Below, piece by piece: positions 45,230 through 58,100 of a stretch of DNA of 64,000 bases. Source of the DNA: Anisus vortex (taxonomy: Eukaryota; Mollusca; Gastropoda; Planorbidae); assembly GCA_949126835.1 (NCBI GenBank), contig OX421497.1, positions 14,451,679-14,515,678 of the forward strand. Reading direction: 5' to 3'. Position numbers and translations under genes: made by a program. How positions within the stretch are numbered: position 1 is the stretch's first letter; each line of letters begins with the position of its first letter. The notes beneath the pieces were generated by a model. It ran no database searches. It worked only from the letters and a program-made list of their open reading frames with translations, and had not been told where the DNA came from.

Positions 45230-46275
45230 AAGCAGGACGTTTGGGCGCAGCCGTTTTGGCGCGACCGTTTTGTCGCAACCGTTTCGGCGCGACGGTCGTT
45301 TTGGCGCCGCCGTTTTGGCGCGGGACGTTTTGGCGCGATGGAATAAAAACATATCACATCATTTAATAAAAGTAACTTAATAACTTCATTTGAGGAAAAA
45401 AATATTTTTGTGTATATTAAATAAAACAAATAGTATACATTTTAAGCTTTTGATACAATTATATTATTATATTCAAGCTTAAGAATCACTGCACAGTAAC
45501 ACTTGAATAACTATTGAAACGGTAACAGTAATCCAATGAATATCAAAATCACTTAATCTGTGCTTGGCGACTCACAATATATGTATTGAAAAAATGATGA
45601 CTAAACCTTTCTTAGTGACTTATATACAGTTGTCTCTACTGAAACTGCTTATTTGCCGCTACCAATCTAGATAACCACAATCAAATAATTATATCTGATT
45701 TGTACGCACGTTGTTGACTGGACACGATGACCACTCATCATTGACCAAATAAAAAAAATAATCTTTTCATCTTTTTACTACCCACCCAGTATTCTAAAAC
45801 ATCCATTGTTATCATTAAGTCTCTGACCGTCTTGTCTACGATTGACCCTGGTTTTAATCCCTCCCAACTATTTTACAACAGTCAAGTTATTTGAAAGGTG
45901 TGGCCACTGATCACGCGTAATTTTCGCATAAAGGCCTAACGTTCTAGGTGTGGAGCAATAAACAACAACAAACAACTTCCCTATTAAGACGACATATATA
46001 TAAATAGATAAATAAATAGATAAGCATTTTATGCCCATAAATAGATACATACGTCTTTATGCATAGATAAAAAAACTAAGTTTTTAAAGTTCACTAGTCC
46101 TACATAGGCCTTTGAAAATAGGCATTAAAATACATCGTTTTAAATTATTATAATTTATTATTAGTTTCATTTATTATACAACAAAAAAAATAATGTTTTC
46201 CTCAATTATTTCCTCGCGCCAAAACGTCCCGCGCTAAAACGGCTGCGCCAAAACGGTCGCGCAAAAGCGTCACGT
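45230..46275. mobile_element. inverted-repeat element with iterated CGTTTTGGCGC ends
   Basis: The left end (45230-45340) is a run of GCCGTTTTGGCGCGACC-like units. The right end (46209-46275) is the same run in inverse orientation (GCGCCAAAACGTCCCGCG...). The interior is about 870 bp of AT-rich, non-coding DNA. The ORFs crossing the left end (for instance 45125-45352, minus, RAKTAAPKRPSRRN) come from the repeat. Class unknown; a non-autonomous DNA transposon is the best guess. Confidence 0.6.
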
Positions 46276-46494
46276 ACCGTTAAAATGTATGGTATAAAGG
46301 TCAATAGCAATTATTATACAGTCGAAAAAACATATGGACTTGGAAGAACAGTATGGATTCATCGTGTTATAACCTAGATTCATCCAAGAGATAGGAAAGA
46401 AACAACAACATAGATCTGTGTCGAAAAGACATAGTAGAACTGGAATTAATTATTTTGTATTGGTCCTAACTCCTAACAACATTACATTTAAAGA

Positions 46495-46667
46495 TCATCA
46501 TCATCATCATCATTATCAGTATCATTATGATCATTATCATCATCATTATCATTATCATCATCATCATTATCACCATTATCATCGTCATCATTATCATCAT
46601 TATCATCATCACCATCATCATTATCATCGTCATCATTATCATTATCATCATCATCATCATCACCATC
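46495..46667. repeat. (ATC)n microsatellite
   Basis: ATC/ATT trinucleotides. On the minus strand these are the (GAT)n tail directly after the LINE fragment at 46668-46905, so the tract may be that LINE's 3' tail after expansion. The His-, Ile- and Met-rich ORFs over it are spurious. Confidence 0.88.
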
Positions 46668-46905
46668 GCATGTTTCGCCGCATGGGGCATAGGCGTGAAA
46701 AATAGCTTTCCATGCATCTTGGCACTGGGCAAGTGTCTATAGCTGTCTCAAATTTTGTCCCATCATGCTGGTGTCTGCTTCAAGTTCTTGTCACCAGGTC
46801 ATTTTCGGCCTGCCTTTTTTATTCTTGTCTTGCTGCTTCCAGGTGACGGTCTGTCTTATAATGTGGGCTTTTTTTTAGTGGCTTACCGTTCCATCTCCAT
46901 CTTCA
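46668..46905 (-). pseudogene. LINE C-terminal fragment
   Basis: The minus strand reads TVTWKQQDKNKKGRPKMTW, a stop, then a poorly kept helix with CQDAWKAIFHAYAP and CGETCDGDDDD into the GAT repeat. GRPKxTW followed by an R/K/W-K helix is the usual end of several RTE/L1-like ORF2 proteins. Two stops at least. Confidence 0.5.
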
Positions 46906-47059
46906 ATAATTTATAATTGGTTCCTGTAGCGTGCATTGCCTGAGTTCTTCATTCGAACAGCGTACATTGAGAATCCTTCAAATTCATGAATTGATGAATG
47001 TCTGTATCTTCATCATGCAGGCTGTTGTTGTGAGCTATTTTATCTAGGGTATTGTATTT

Positions 47060-47300
47060 TGTTTAGTATTTAATTTATATATTTCCTTTAATCTCTAAGC
47101 GAGATGTCTTGGAGTGTGACGTTCTCGATAATACGGAAGTGACGTAATTCTTATGTTTTTGTCTAAGAGTGAATGGCGGTTTCTGGCAGGGAAATGATAT
47201 ATTCTGGTCTCTTTAACTTTCATCTATTTAAACAAAAATAAAGATTAGAGTTGTTTTCTTGTGTCTTGATTTATTGAAGCAATAATCACCAACAGCTGTG
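47060..47300 (+). other. possible LTR fragment
   Basis: A stretch with GGAGTGTGACGTTCTCG, an AATAAA near 47238 and then GTTGTTTTCTTGTGTC resembles the 3' part of an LTR, but no second copy or flanking duplication is visible. Confidence 0.2.
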
Positions 47301-47452
47301 GTGGTCCTCATATTTCAAATCCATATAGCAGAACATGTTGAATCAATTTTGTATTTATTCTAAACAATAGTTAAACAAGTTTAAAGTAATCTAAATGATC
47401 TCAATAACTCTGAAACAATCATCATCATCAACATATATATATGCGTGAGTTT

Positions 47453-47488
<36 letters not shown>

Positions 47489-47493
<5 letters not shown>

Positions 47494-48410
47494 CGTCAAA
47501 ATGACGGAGAATCGAACGACTACAATATTATTTAAGTTAAGTTAATATTAATGTTAAGAGAGAAAGAAAAGAGACTATTACAATGAACGTTTCTTTTCGG
47601 TATTTAGTTTTTGTTCTTTTTAATTGTTTCTGACCCTGGCATATGTATAATAATTGTTACTGTCAAGCGTCTGGTATTATAACGTAGCGAACAGTTGTGT
47701 TGACTTGTTATTAATAATAGCCTATTAAATTAACAATAATATACTATCTAAAAGAAAAAAAAACACAATACCAAACAATAAAAAGGTAAATAATAAAAAA
47801 AGCGTAGAAAATAATATTTCAATACTATAAAAACTAAAGTGATAACGATTTTTTCGGTATTTAATTTTAGTTCTTGCTTATTGTATTAATCAAACAGTGT
47901 TGAGAATGTTTCTTTCGGTATTTAGTTTTTGTTATTTTTTTTTGTTTCTGGTCGACCTGACCCTGGCATATGCATAAGAATTGTGGCCTCAAGGACTGAC
48001 GTAGTGTGTAAACCACCGATACATTCCCATTAAGAATACATTGGCGGGCGAACGCATGGGGCACAGCCCCCGCAGCGGGTCCGAGGTCCATTACACTGCC
48101 GAGAGGTCACTGGCCCTGGGGGGGGGCGCAATGGACGCAGCAATCCCGTCTCGAGAACCACCCTGTGCCTGGATGCATGTACTTTTAGTAAAGGATATGT
48201 GCTACCGGGTGACAGTGCAGGTATACGGGCGAGCCACTACGATAATGATCCTTAGGGGAACCGCAGTGAACGATCGCTGGGCTGCGGAAACCTTCCCCGT
48301 TACACGGCACGCCACGTCTTCGGCGTGTCGTTGGGTGGCTGAAGCCCGGACAGAGATTGCTCAATCCTAAGCGTTACGCCCTGGACACAAGAGCCGAAAT
48401 TCTAGTCCAC
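47489..48410 (-). mobile_element. Helitron-like repeat, copy 4 (truncated)
   Basis: It starts at TGCCCGTCAAAATGACGGAG after a (TA)n run, without the CTAG, runs through one AT-rich module and the GC-rich block, and stops at GAGCCGAAATTCTAG. The opposite end is missing. GTGAGTTTGTTTATATATA just before it (47447) is the inverse of the border of copy 3. Confidence 0.6.
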
Positions 48411-50700
48411 TAGTTGTATTATAATTCTGATACTTTCGGGGAAAAGAAAAAGTTAAACTCAGACCAAACGCTCGCCATGTGGCCACTTAAACTTTGACCT
48501 TTATACACATATTTTGTGACCATAGTTCATTAGTAACCGGATCTTGATTGTTAAGTGTGATTATTAATAGCTTTAAACTTCAGCCTAGTTGATACAAGAA
48601 CAATAACAACAAACATTGTTGTTTAAAAAGCACATTTTAATACATATAAATTAGATTAAAAAAAAAAAACATTTAAAAAAAAAATTTGAGACAGAAAATA
48701 AAATAGATAACATTACTTAGAAAATGTTTCTTTCATTTAGCGCCTAACCAAGTAGACGCTTTTTACAGAGTATCGAAATCCGTCCATAGGCTACTATTTA
48801 CTGAATTTAGGGTTCGAACCGAGTAGTAGGCCTAACAGTTAGAAACAAGGAGCTGTGCTAACTCATGCGAAACTTATTTTCTTCATATTCCCCCTTTTAC
48901 CTATTCACTCATCGTGTCTCGTTTTGCGCTTAGTTACGACAACAGCAACAAATATGACATTGGCTAAAATTATCAAGTCTGAAATATGAATTTAACAGTT
49001 TGATACCTATTAAAGTATACAATAGTTATTCGTTTCATTATTTGTAACTATTTTACCTAGACAAATAGTGTCCAAAAAAGTATGTTTACAGTTAAGGGCA
49101 ACGAGTGTTTTCCTGGCGTTCTAAGCGTGTGTGAATATACATGAAAAAAAACACATCAAAGAAATGAGTATGGTACTAAAAACTTTGCCCCCTCGGCCAC
49201 ACCTCTGATTCATCACACACACGCCCCTCAACCATACCCTTGATTCATCACACACAGGCCCCACGAACACACCATTGATTCACCACAGACATGTGCACAC
49301 CTGTGCACAGTCAGCCTTTGAGTCATAGCATTTACGTTTTCATGCTCCCGCAAACGCCCAGATAAAAATCAGGTATTGGATGACCATTAGGTGTGGCTTT
49401 CTAGTGAATAGCAGACCAGGTGTTAAAAATTGTTAGCCTTCTGATACGGCGTCCACTTTTTTTCACACATAATATACCGGTTTTATAGCAGAGACGGAAA
49501 TCATTTATCAAAAGTACCAGATCCCAGTTGTATGCACCTTCCTCACTATCCACAAATTCTTTTACAGTTTTGGCGCCCCCACCTCTTCTCCGTTATTCAA
49601 AACTGTAATATTACGTTGGTGATCAGTAATTAAACAGGTGTGAAGCTTTTCTCATGCACACAACATATACATTAAATAACATTAAATAGTTACATTAAAA
49701 AATGAGTATTCAGCTTTAAAAATGTATTCATAAAATTGTGCAAAACAAAAAGTAAAACGTGAAAGTCTAAAGTAGTTTTAAAATAATTATTATATTTATT
49801 AACTGCTAAGCTTTTAAGCATCAGTTAGCATTAGAATAACAACTCATTTATGCGTCAAATGAAATATAGAAAATATCAAACAAAAGTGAACACATTTTCA
49901 AAAGAAATGTTATACTAGTTTTATTAACTGTTAAAGATAAATTTTAACATGTACATTGTTACGATTTGAACTTTGTTTTACCTTTAAGTAAGAAATGGAA
50001 TGGATTTTGTTTACATTTTACATATCACTGTCTCTTTACATGTTCATACAAACAATGAAAATAAATTGCAATTTGATTCCAAGGGCCTGATTTACAATAA
50101 ATCTTGACGGCGTCGAAAACTAGTGAAATAAGTACCAGTTGAACAGAAACCAAAATAAAATAAAATAATTGCTACAATAATGAACAGTTTAAATAAATGC
50201 ATGGTATAATTTAACATGGTTTTATGCCTTTTCTGTATTTTTCTCTTCGTTGTATAAATGTAATAATATTTTTTTAGATTTAATAATTAAGAACAATTTG
50301 AAGAACACTTTTTGTATTATGAACACATTTTATATTACGAACACTTTTTGTAGCAGAGAAATGCGAGTGGTTGCCATTAATAAATATAATAGAAAGATTG
50401 TTTAGGTTAGACCAAGAAGAAACAATTTCTTGTTACTATTTGAATACTGTCGTATTTTATACATATCATTCGTTGTACACATTATCGGGTTCCCGCTGTT
50501 GCCGAGCTACTGAGCGATATAGATGCGAATAATTCGACTCCAAATTGTCTGCTCTGGTAGTCGATGTTTCATTGGTTGATCTGAGTTTTAAAATAATTGT
50601 CAATTATTTTAGGGGTTGACAGAGTCTAGGCTAATTATAAAAACACAATATATAAATCTATATTATTATCAATTTATTGTCAATCAATCAATAAATCAAT
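48411..50700. other. AT-rich intergenic DNA
   Basis: No gene is supported. A threefold imperfect repeat around TTGATTCATCACACACA lies at 49195-49295. The rest shows no repeat shared with other parts of the window. Confidence 0.35.
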
Positions 50701-50704
50701 AGTA

Positions 50705-50910
50705 CCTCTATCTATCTGTCTGTCTATCTGTCTATCTATCTATTTATCTGTCTATCTATCTAACTATTTGTCTATCTGTCTATCTCTCGATCGGTCTATC
50801 TGTCTATCGGTCTGTCTATCGGTCTATCGGTATATCGTTCTGTCCGTCTATCTGTCTATCTACCTATCAATCTATCTATCTGTCTATCTATCTACCAAAT
50901 ATATATTTAT
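50705..50910. repeat. (TATC)n/(TCTG)n tetranucleotide repeat
   Basis: Interrupted CTATCTGT and CTATCTAT units. The Ser/Leu/Tyr-rich ORF at 50768-50956 is spurious. Confidence 0.92.
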
Positions 50911-51892
50911 CTATTATTATAGATATCTATCCATAAATCTACTTATCTATGTATAGTTATAGAAAAAGAAGTGTCTATATTTTTTAATATGTAGTGTATT
51001 AAACCATTTATTTTAAAGAAAATAAATATGCATGATGTTTGTTGGTTTAAAATAACAAAACTTAAATATTATTTAACATGTTTACTAAAAAGCTGCATAT
51101 TTATATAAGCTAGGCCAATTCATTGTTACATAGATTAGTGCGTGATTTTACAACTCTGCTAGAGACAGTTCTGCTACAACAGAACTTTACAAACGCCTTT
51201 AGATATTCGGTATTATGAATGTTTACATTACTAGTTCCTGTTTGTATCGCTATAAAGAAGAAATCTAAAGATTATTCTTCTTGTTCAGCATAGCGGACAG
51301 AAGAATAATACAATTAAAAGCACGTTAACATAAGATCGTTTTGATATTAATAGCGCACACACAAATCGTGTTCAAAATTTAACAAGAAAGCAATTTTTGT
51401 TGGGTTAAGTTCTTGACTTGAATAACATGGAAATGAATAGTTTCCGATCCATGGCGGCCGACACATGTGACACGTGTGTTCCTACAATATTATTGAGCTA
51501 TCTATCGTGTACGCTCTGCAGACTGCTAGTGATTTTTACACGTGAATAAAGTAGCATAAAAATTTGCATAATATCACGTAAAAAGTCTGTTCTTCAATGA
51601 AATAAGCAACATTTACTAATAGAATATGGAGAGATAGATATAGAATTACACCATAGACTTAACCGGGGCAAGACAGCTGAGCGTTGTGTTTGCGACAGAA
51701 TCGCCTAGTATGCAACGAGGTCAAAGAAACTTGTAGGGTCTGCTTTTCTAAGCCAATAGCCCAAAAGGTCTGCTAGTGAAACATATATTGTAAAATCTTT
51801 AGACAACTTTGGAATATAATTATTAAAATAATTACTCAAAATACCGGTAGGTCCCACATTTTGAAATTATTATTTTTTAATACTTTTTCAGC

Positions 51893-51898
51893 TTTATT
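51893..51898 (-). terminator. poly(A) signal of the receptor-like gene
   Basis: AATAAA on the minus strand, 90 bases after the stop codon at 51990-51988. It supports this being the last exon. Confidence 0.55.
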
Positions 51899-51987
51899 AT
51901 ATTTCAGCTCTATATACGATCATATTGAAAACTTCAAAACAAAAACCGTTATTATTATGATTTGCTACAAATAATTAAAATTTCACC

Positions 51988-52161
51988 TCACCCATTGTCA
52001 TTGCCATCAGATAAAAGATATTTAGATGTTGAGGAGTTTCTCTCAACAGTAAAATACACTGAAGTGGGTGGGGTTTCTTTCTCTTTATGACCATTACCCG
52101 GAAATTCTCGTCCAATATCTTTTGGTGTTTTGACAACGGAAACAGATTCTTCAGCATTTTG
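51988..52161 (-). CDS. last exon: cytoplasmic tail and stop
   Basis: Acceptor TCTAAAG|CAA; 57 codons then TGA. The translation is Ser/Thr/Glu/Lys/Pro-rich with TPKDIGREFPGNG, TPPTSVYFTVERNSS and SKYLLSDG, as expected for a signalling tail. Another frame (51975-52157, starting MLKNLF) is also open and would follow if the TM exon were spliced directly to this one, so the frame depends on the small exon at 52888-52957. Confidence 0.55.
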   Translation of the reverse strand, partial: QNAEESVSVVKTPKDIGREFPGNGHKEKETPPTSVYFTVERNSSTSKYLLSDGNDNG

Positions 52162-55100
52162 CTTTAGATTTAGTAAACAATACAGAATATTAATATAAAA
52201 AATTCCCCTTAAATGTCCATTGATTCAACGTTATAAATTTCCAAGAAGTATAAAACATTTCTATATAGTTTTTGTTGTAGTTTTGTTGTATTTATGATAG
52301 AAATCAACTTAAAAATAAAGTTCTTTTTGCTTGGAACATTAAAGATATTGTAATTGGTCAATGAAAGTTTACACACGTGTACTATAAATATGTATTTGAA
52401 TTTAGGCTGATACCCACGTTCGCACTAATAATCGCAGAGTTAATAATTCTTTTGGAGATGTCACTAGATCATGATATTATTATGATATCTTAACCTTAAA
52501 TATATTATACTAGAATGGGGAAACATACCCTGGATTTCTCAATAAAAGAGAATAAAAAAAAATAATTTAAAAAAAAATAGAGCTGTTAGGTTATTTTCAC
52601 AAATAAAAAAACGTAGCACAGTAACTAATTACATTTAGAAATATAATATTACATAAGGCATCAAATTCTATCTCGGGGAACTATTTAATTAAATTCTCAT
52701 TAAGGCAGAGAGGCCACAGTTCTTATTTTATTCCATGTGCAAAAACTCTTATTAAGTAGTCAGAGGAAAAGAACACCATAATATTATTTAATATGATGTT
52801 AATCCGTATTAATATGCAAGACCAAATCATTGGTTAAGGCAAAAGTTTTCTTTTCAATCAAATTAAGAGAAGAATGCTAATTCATACTTGAACGATTTTC
52901 TTTGAAGAAAGCGTAGTCACCATACAACAGTGTAAACCAATACATACTCCTCTTGACCTACAAAATATGAAATAAAAAGAAAACAAAAATAACACAACTA
53001 TCGATAATTGGTTCAAAATTGTTTTTACATTTTTTATTGCAATGCTACAGATTATTATAGTAGTTTCAGATAATCACATTTTGGTTAATATTTCTTTTTA
53101 AAATGATCACTAAAATTAATATATATTCTACAAATAAAAAGTTGAAAGCTAGTTGAGTAAACGTTTAAGATCATGATGCAAGTAAAACCAGGTTCAAAAG
53201 TTGGTGGTCACTGTATACTAGGGTATTATGTAAAGACCGACCGAAACCAAATTTTTGGTTTCGGCCGAAAACAAAACCATACCGATAGTTATACATTGAC
53301 TTTTGTGCAAAACCGAAAGATGAACCGAAAGTGCCGAAACCGAAGAATTAAAAAGACTGCAATTTTTTTTGTAATATTAAGGGGCAACAGGACTGACTGG
53401 GAGGGGGCATATTTGGCATATTTCTTTAAAAATAGAGTTGTTTAGTTTTTGTTAAAAATAGCTTGTTAAACCTAATTTTAACAAAAATTCATCAAGTAAA
53501 ATTGACAAAATGACGGTTTTGTACTGAAATCTTGAGTTTGAAATATGTGTTTCGACTCCATTTCTTTGTCGATTCTTTGCCTTTAAATGCGTTTTTCTCA
53601 ATATGTATTTTGTTGTGTTTGTACTATGATAATTACAAAATAATGAGAAGCATTAGATATAGCATGTTGAAATTTAGTATGTAGCTTTATATATTATACC
53701 TAGAGGTGAATGTTTAATTAGTTTGGCTGTATAATGTATTAAAAGAAAAAAAGGTTAATACATTTTATACAAAATTCCTATACTAAAATTAAAAAATGCA
53801 TACATTTTTTTTTTGAAAAGTTCAATTAAAATTGTGTCTAGTACCTAAAATTGTAATAGTAAAAACACTATTGAAACCAAAATATTTATACTAATTTTAA
53901 AAATTGTATAACTTTTGTAATGTTTATTTATTTTCAAAATGGCGGCCGTAACCATGGCATATCATAAAAATTACTTATGTTTTTATCAAGGCCACTCAAG
54001 ATGTATATGTGATTACAAATCATTTTGGTCCCGTAATAACTGAATTAAATTTTTCAGTCCTTTTCCCCCTTAACTAGTTTAGGATTAACTTCCATTTTCT
54101 ACTTCACACAGATTAATTCGATACAGTTTAACTTAATGAAATTATCCAAAAGCAGATTGATAAATGCAGCTCTAGAGTCGCAGTCTAAATTTTGAAAGTT
54201 AAAAATGACTGATGACCAAAAGTCAATATTATTCGTTTCGGCCGAAACCGAAAGAAAATTGAAAGTACTTTTCGGCTTCGGCCGATACCGAAACTACACC
54301 AAAAAAACGTTTGTCTACTTTCGGTGATTACTGATGGAAAATAAATGTTACTAAAGAGTTTTCGTAAAGTCTTAACAGGTCAAGGTCAAATAGCACAATT
54401 CAACATTTTCTGTTGTTTAAAAAAATATAATCAAATTGTGCCTTAGTAAAGTACCATAGTTCGTTAACACGGGGCACGGTAGCCGAGCGGCAGCGCGTTC
54501 GACTGGCGATCCGAGGGTCATGGGTTCAAATCCTGGTGAAGCCGGGATTTTTTTCCAGGACTTGAGGGTGTCCCTGAGTCTACCCAGCTCTGATGGGAAC
54601 CTGACATTAGTTGGGGTAAAGTAAAGGCGGCTGGGCATTGTGCTGGTCCCACATCCCCTAGTATGCCGTGGCCACAGAAACTGGTGAACGATGCTTCACC
54701 GGCCCTATGATCACTTTGGTCCGAAGGGTACTTTACTTACTTTTTAAAGTACCATAGTTCGTTAACACGTTTGACTTTCAACACAAAATCTATTAGGTGT
54801 ATTAATTTAATTCGTAGTAATATTAATAAATTGGTGGTATTCTATTTAATGCGTTTACAGTGTAAAACTACTTGTTTGTTTACCTGCAATAAATACAGAG
54901 CGCCACTCCAATGACAATTGGAAAAAGGCACCCAACTACAGCAACTATAATAATTAACGTTGAATGTTCATTCCTGATGGATGCAGGGCCTGTGAGAATA
55001 ATACAGTTAAAGTATGTAGGCTACAATGATAGGGTTTGATAACATTTGACTGTTATTGACAAGGGGCGGTGGGGATGAATTTGAAATACACCGAGAGTCA

Positions 55101-58100
55101 ACAATGTTATGTAATATAAAATATATACTAACTGGTAAATACTCTAATGTAATTATTTTTAACAGACGTTCCTTTTTATCGAGTGTCATTAGAAAAGCAA
55201 GTACTTTTTGTGTATTTATTAATGAATATAGAAAAACAAGGGTTTTCGCCTTAATATCTTACAAAGTATTTAATGATATTATCTTCTTTTTTTTCTTCTG
55301 TTAATGTTTTACGCATTATCACCGCTTTGCTCTCAATATTTCTGAAGTTTCCATCTTGCCACAAATTAAAAGTATTTTAAATTAAAATCTTTAAAAAATG
55401 TAAAGTTACAAAAACAAATAAAGATTAACCCCAAACTACCTATTGTTTTGTTGTAGCCTACATTTTTGGAATTGGATAAATCTGTGTGTATTTGTATTTT
55501 TGGTTTTGTGGAAAAGGGGGGGGGGAGTATACATAGCCTAGTTACTCTAGCTTAGAAAATAGAGTCAGTTCATCAATACAATTGATATCGTATGTCATGA
55601 TGTGACATTTATTATAGCGGCATATTTTAGTACTTATTAATTAATGCTATGGCCGTTGTATGTAATTAGGTAGGCAGGGCAAAATTCTCCCCCTTCCCAC
55701 CCTCGTTTTCCCTCCCCACCCGGAGGCGGAACGATCCTCTATCTTCCCTTTGTGTCAACACGGACCTTGTAAAGGGGCAGACACTCCCCTTTGTTACTTG
55801 GTTCGACACGGACTTAGCCCAGGGATGAGTTGCCGCTCCTTGCGTGGTGTTATCTTTAGGGACTTATCCGTTCTTTTAAAATCCCATCGCCCTACTCGTT
55901 AGCTCTGTTAAGCGCCTTTGTCTAGGCGAGATGTAGGGTGCAGCGATACCGTACAGATAGACCATTAGGTTATGTCTGCGGGCAACAGACTCGAGTGAAG
56001 CACACGAGGTATACGAAGATAGGGTAAATGTGGTAAGATGTCTAACCTGGACGTTTGTAGATACCGGCCGACTAGGAGACAAGACAAAGGGAGACAATAG
56101 CGTTGGTCAGTTGGCAACGCCCTTGAGTTATGGATTGACAGATTACTGGTCGATGAGTTGGCGTGCACATTGGGACTGATTGGATCAGGGGTTGATGACG
56201 ACATATGAAGATCGCCCCTGACTGCCATTGTATTCCTATAATATATTGTGTAGACTTGACTCTAGTCGGGTACACACGGAAATGCATATTAGCTATGACG
56301 TGTGACTGATTTCGGATTATGTTAAGACTATGCTATAATACCTGTGTACTTGTTATTTCCTAATAATTCATTTTCACTATTTGGATATTTTACCAATGTT
56401 TGGAATCGTCAGAATACAGCTGTTGTTCTGATAGATGCGTCTGATTATTGATATTATTACGTATCAATTAAATTTGTAGAGTGGCTCGTTAAACGTAATA
56501 AAGAGAAGAGTATTTTAACATAAACCCCCAAAAGAATAAACTAAATTTCTACTCTGTAAATAAATTAAGCAAATAAAACGTAACGCAAAACAAAAATACT
56601 CTCAAGTCAAGATTTAAGATTAACAAAATACTTTAGTTATTTAATACAGAAATAAGACAATTACCATATATAATTACAAAGTACAAAAGAAAATACAAAT
56701 TTTAAACTCTAAAATATAATACACAAGAAATGCTAATACAAATAGACAAACTATAATACCAAAGACAATCTAAGACAAATTACTACTTACAAAGATACAC
56801 TACGCAGAAAGAAACGCACACAGAAACAAGCATACCGAAAAACCGGTCGACTCAAGACTCGTACCAAGACTGACCAGAAACACAACACACTGTGTCAAGT
56901 AGAAAAAAAAATAACCTCGTGCCCAAGCGAGGGAAACCGGGTTATCGGTACATACAATACAGAATGAAAAATAATAAAAATTAAAAAAAAAATTCTTAAG
57001 CGTGCGGTCAAGCATGACCAACACAGTTGAAATAAAGGGAGACAAAACAATACTGGGTGCAGGGGAGATAAAAAGAAATCAGCGCACTCCAGTAAACACA
57101 GGAGAAAACAAAAATGACAAAATTAGGGAACGTAACAATATGTTAATGTCTACATGTGACTATGGAATAAACGTATAGTCTATTCAGTTAACGCTGATAG
57201 TCTGTTTTCTTAATTCGTTTGTCGAGTTGGAGTGTTGTGAGAGGAAAATACTTAATCTGTTTGAAAGTTAGCACGCAAATAAAAATATCGAGCGTTGTCA
57301 ACGGAGAATTGCTTGGTCTAAAACATTGCCATCGACCTCTAAACCAACGAACCAAGTGAGGTAGGGAACTCAACGTGTGAGCATTACAGTCACGAGAGCA
57401 TCGTACTGGCCACAGCATCCCGCATCATTACGTCGTAATGAAAAATCTAACTCTTTAAATGCTTTATTACACTTGCTTACCATCCCAATCTTTACAAATG
57501 ATTCGAGAAAAGTTCCCAGCTGAAAATTCAATAAAACGTATTAATAGAATACTGGAAATATAAAACACAAATTCTGTCAATATACTGAACAATACAGTGA
57601 TAATTACTTTATACCTGTAAAGTCTCTTGTATTCGTAAAATATCCAAACTTATATAATATATGTATGATATTTATTTCCATTAATATTGATTTAACTGTT
57701 TTCTATTTACCAACAATATGTTTTGTAAACTAATAGTTAAGTTACATCATATAAAATCTAAACTCAACATTATGGCATTGAAACCTTCACTAATTAATTT
57801 ATTCATTGATTAAAGAGTTGAAAATTAATTGTTTCGAATATTAATTTAGAGTTTGTATAAAATAATAATGTGTAACAATTGAAAATATCATGTAGATGTC
57901 TTACATTGAGTTAATTACCTTTGAATTAATTAAACATGTATCAACTTGAGTTTAAAATTATCAAATTTGAAATTAAATTATTGGCATTTTCGATTTAATA
58001 TATTTATTGGCTCCCTAGTCTCGAAATACTATTAGATTTCCTGCATCCTTAGGGCTGATTTACACCAGCTCTGCAGTATATGTCATATTTATGAAGTACT

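Noticed and set aside
45125..45429. Basic Arg/Ala/Pro/Lys-rich ORFs on the minus strand
   Set aside because: They arise from the iterated CGTTTTGGCGC end of an inverted-repeat element.
46418..46742. His-, Ile- and Met-rich ORFs on both strands
   Set aside because: All are read from the (ATC)n tract and have no flanking coding sequence.
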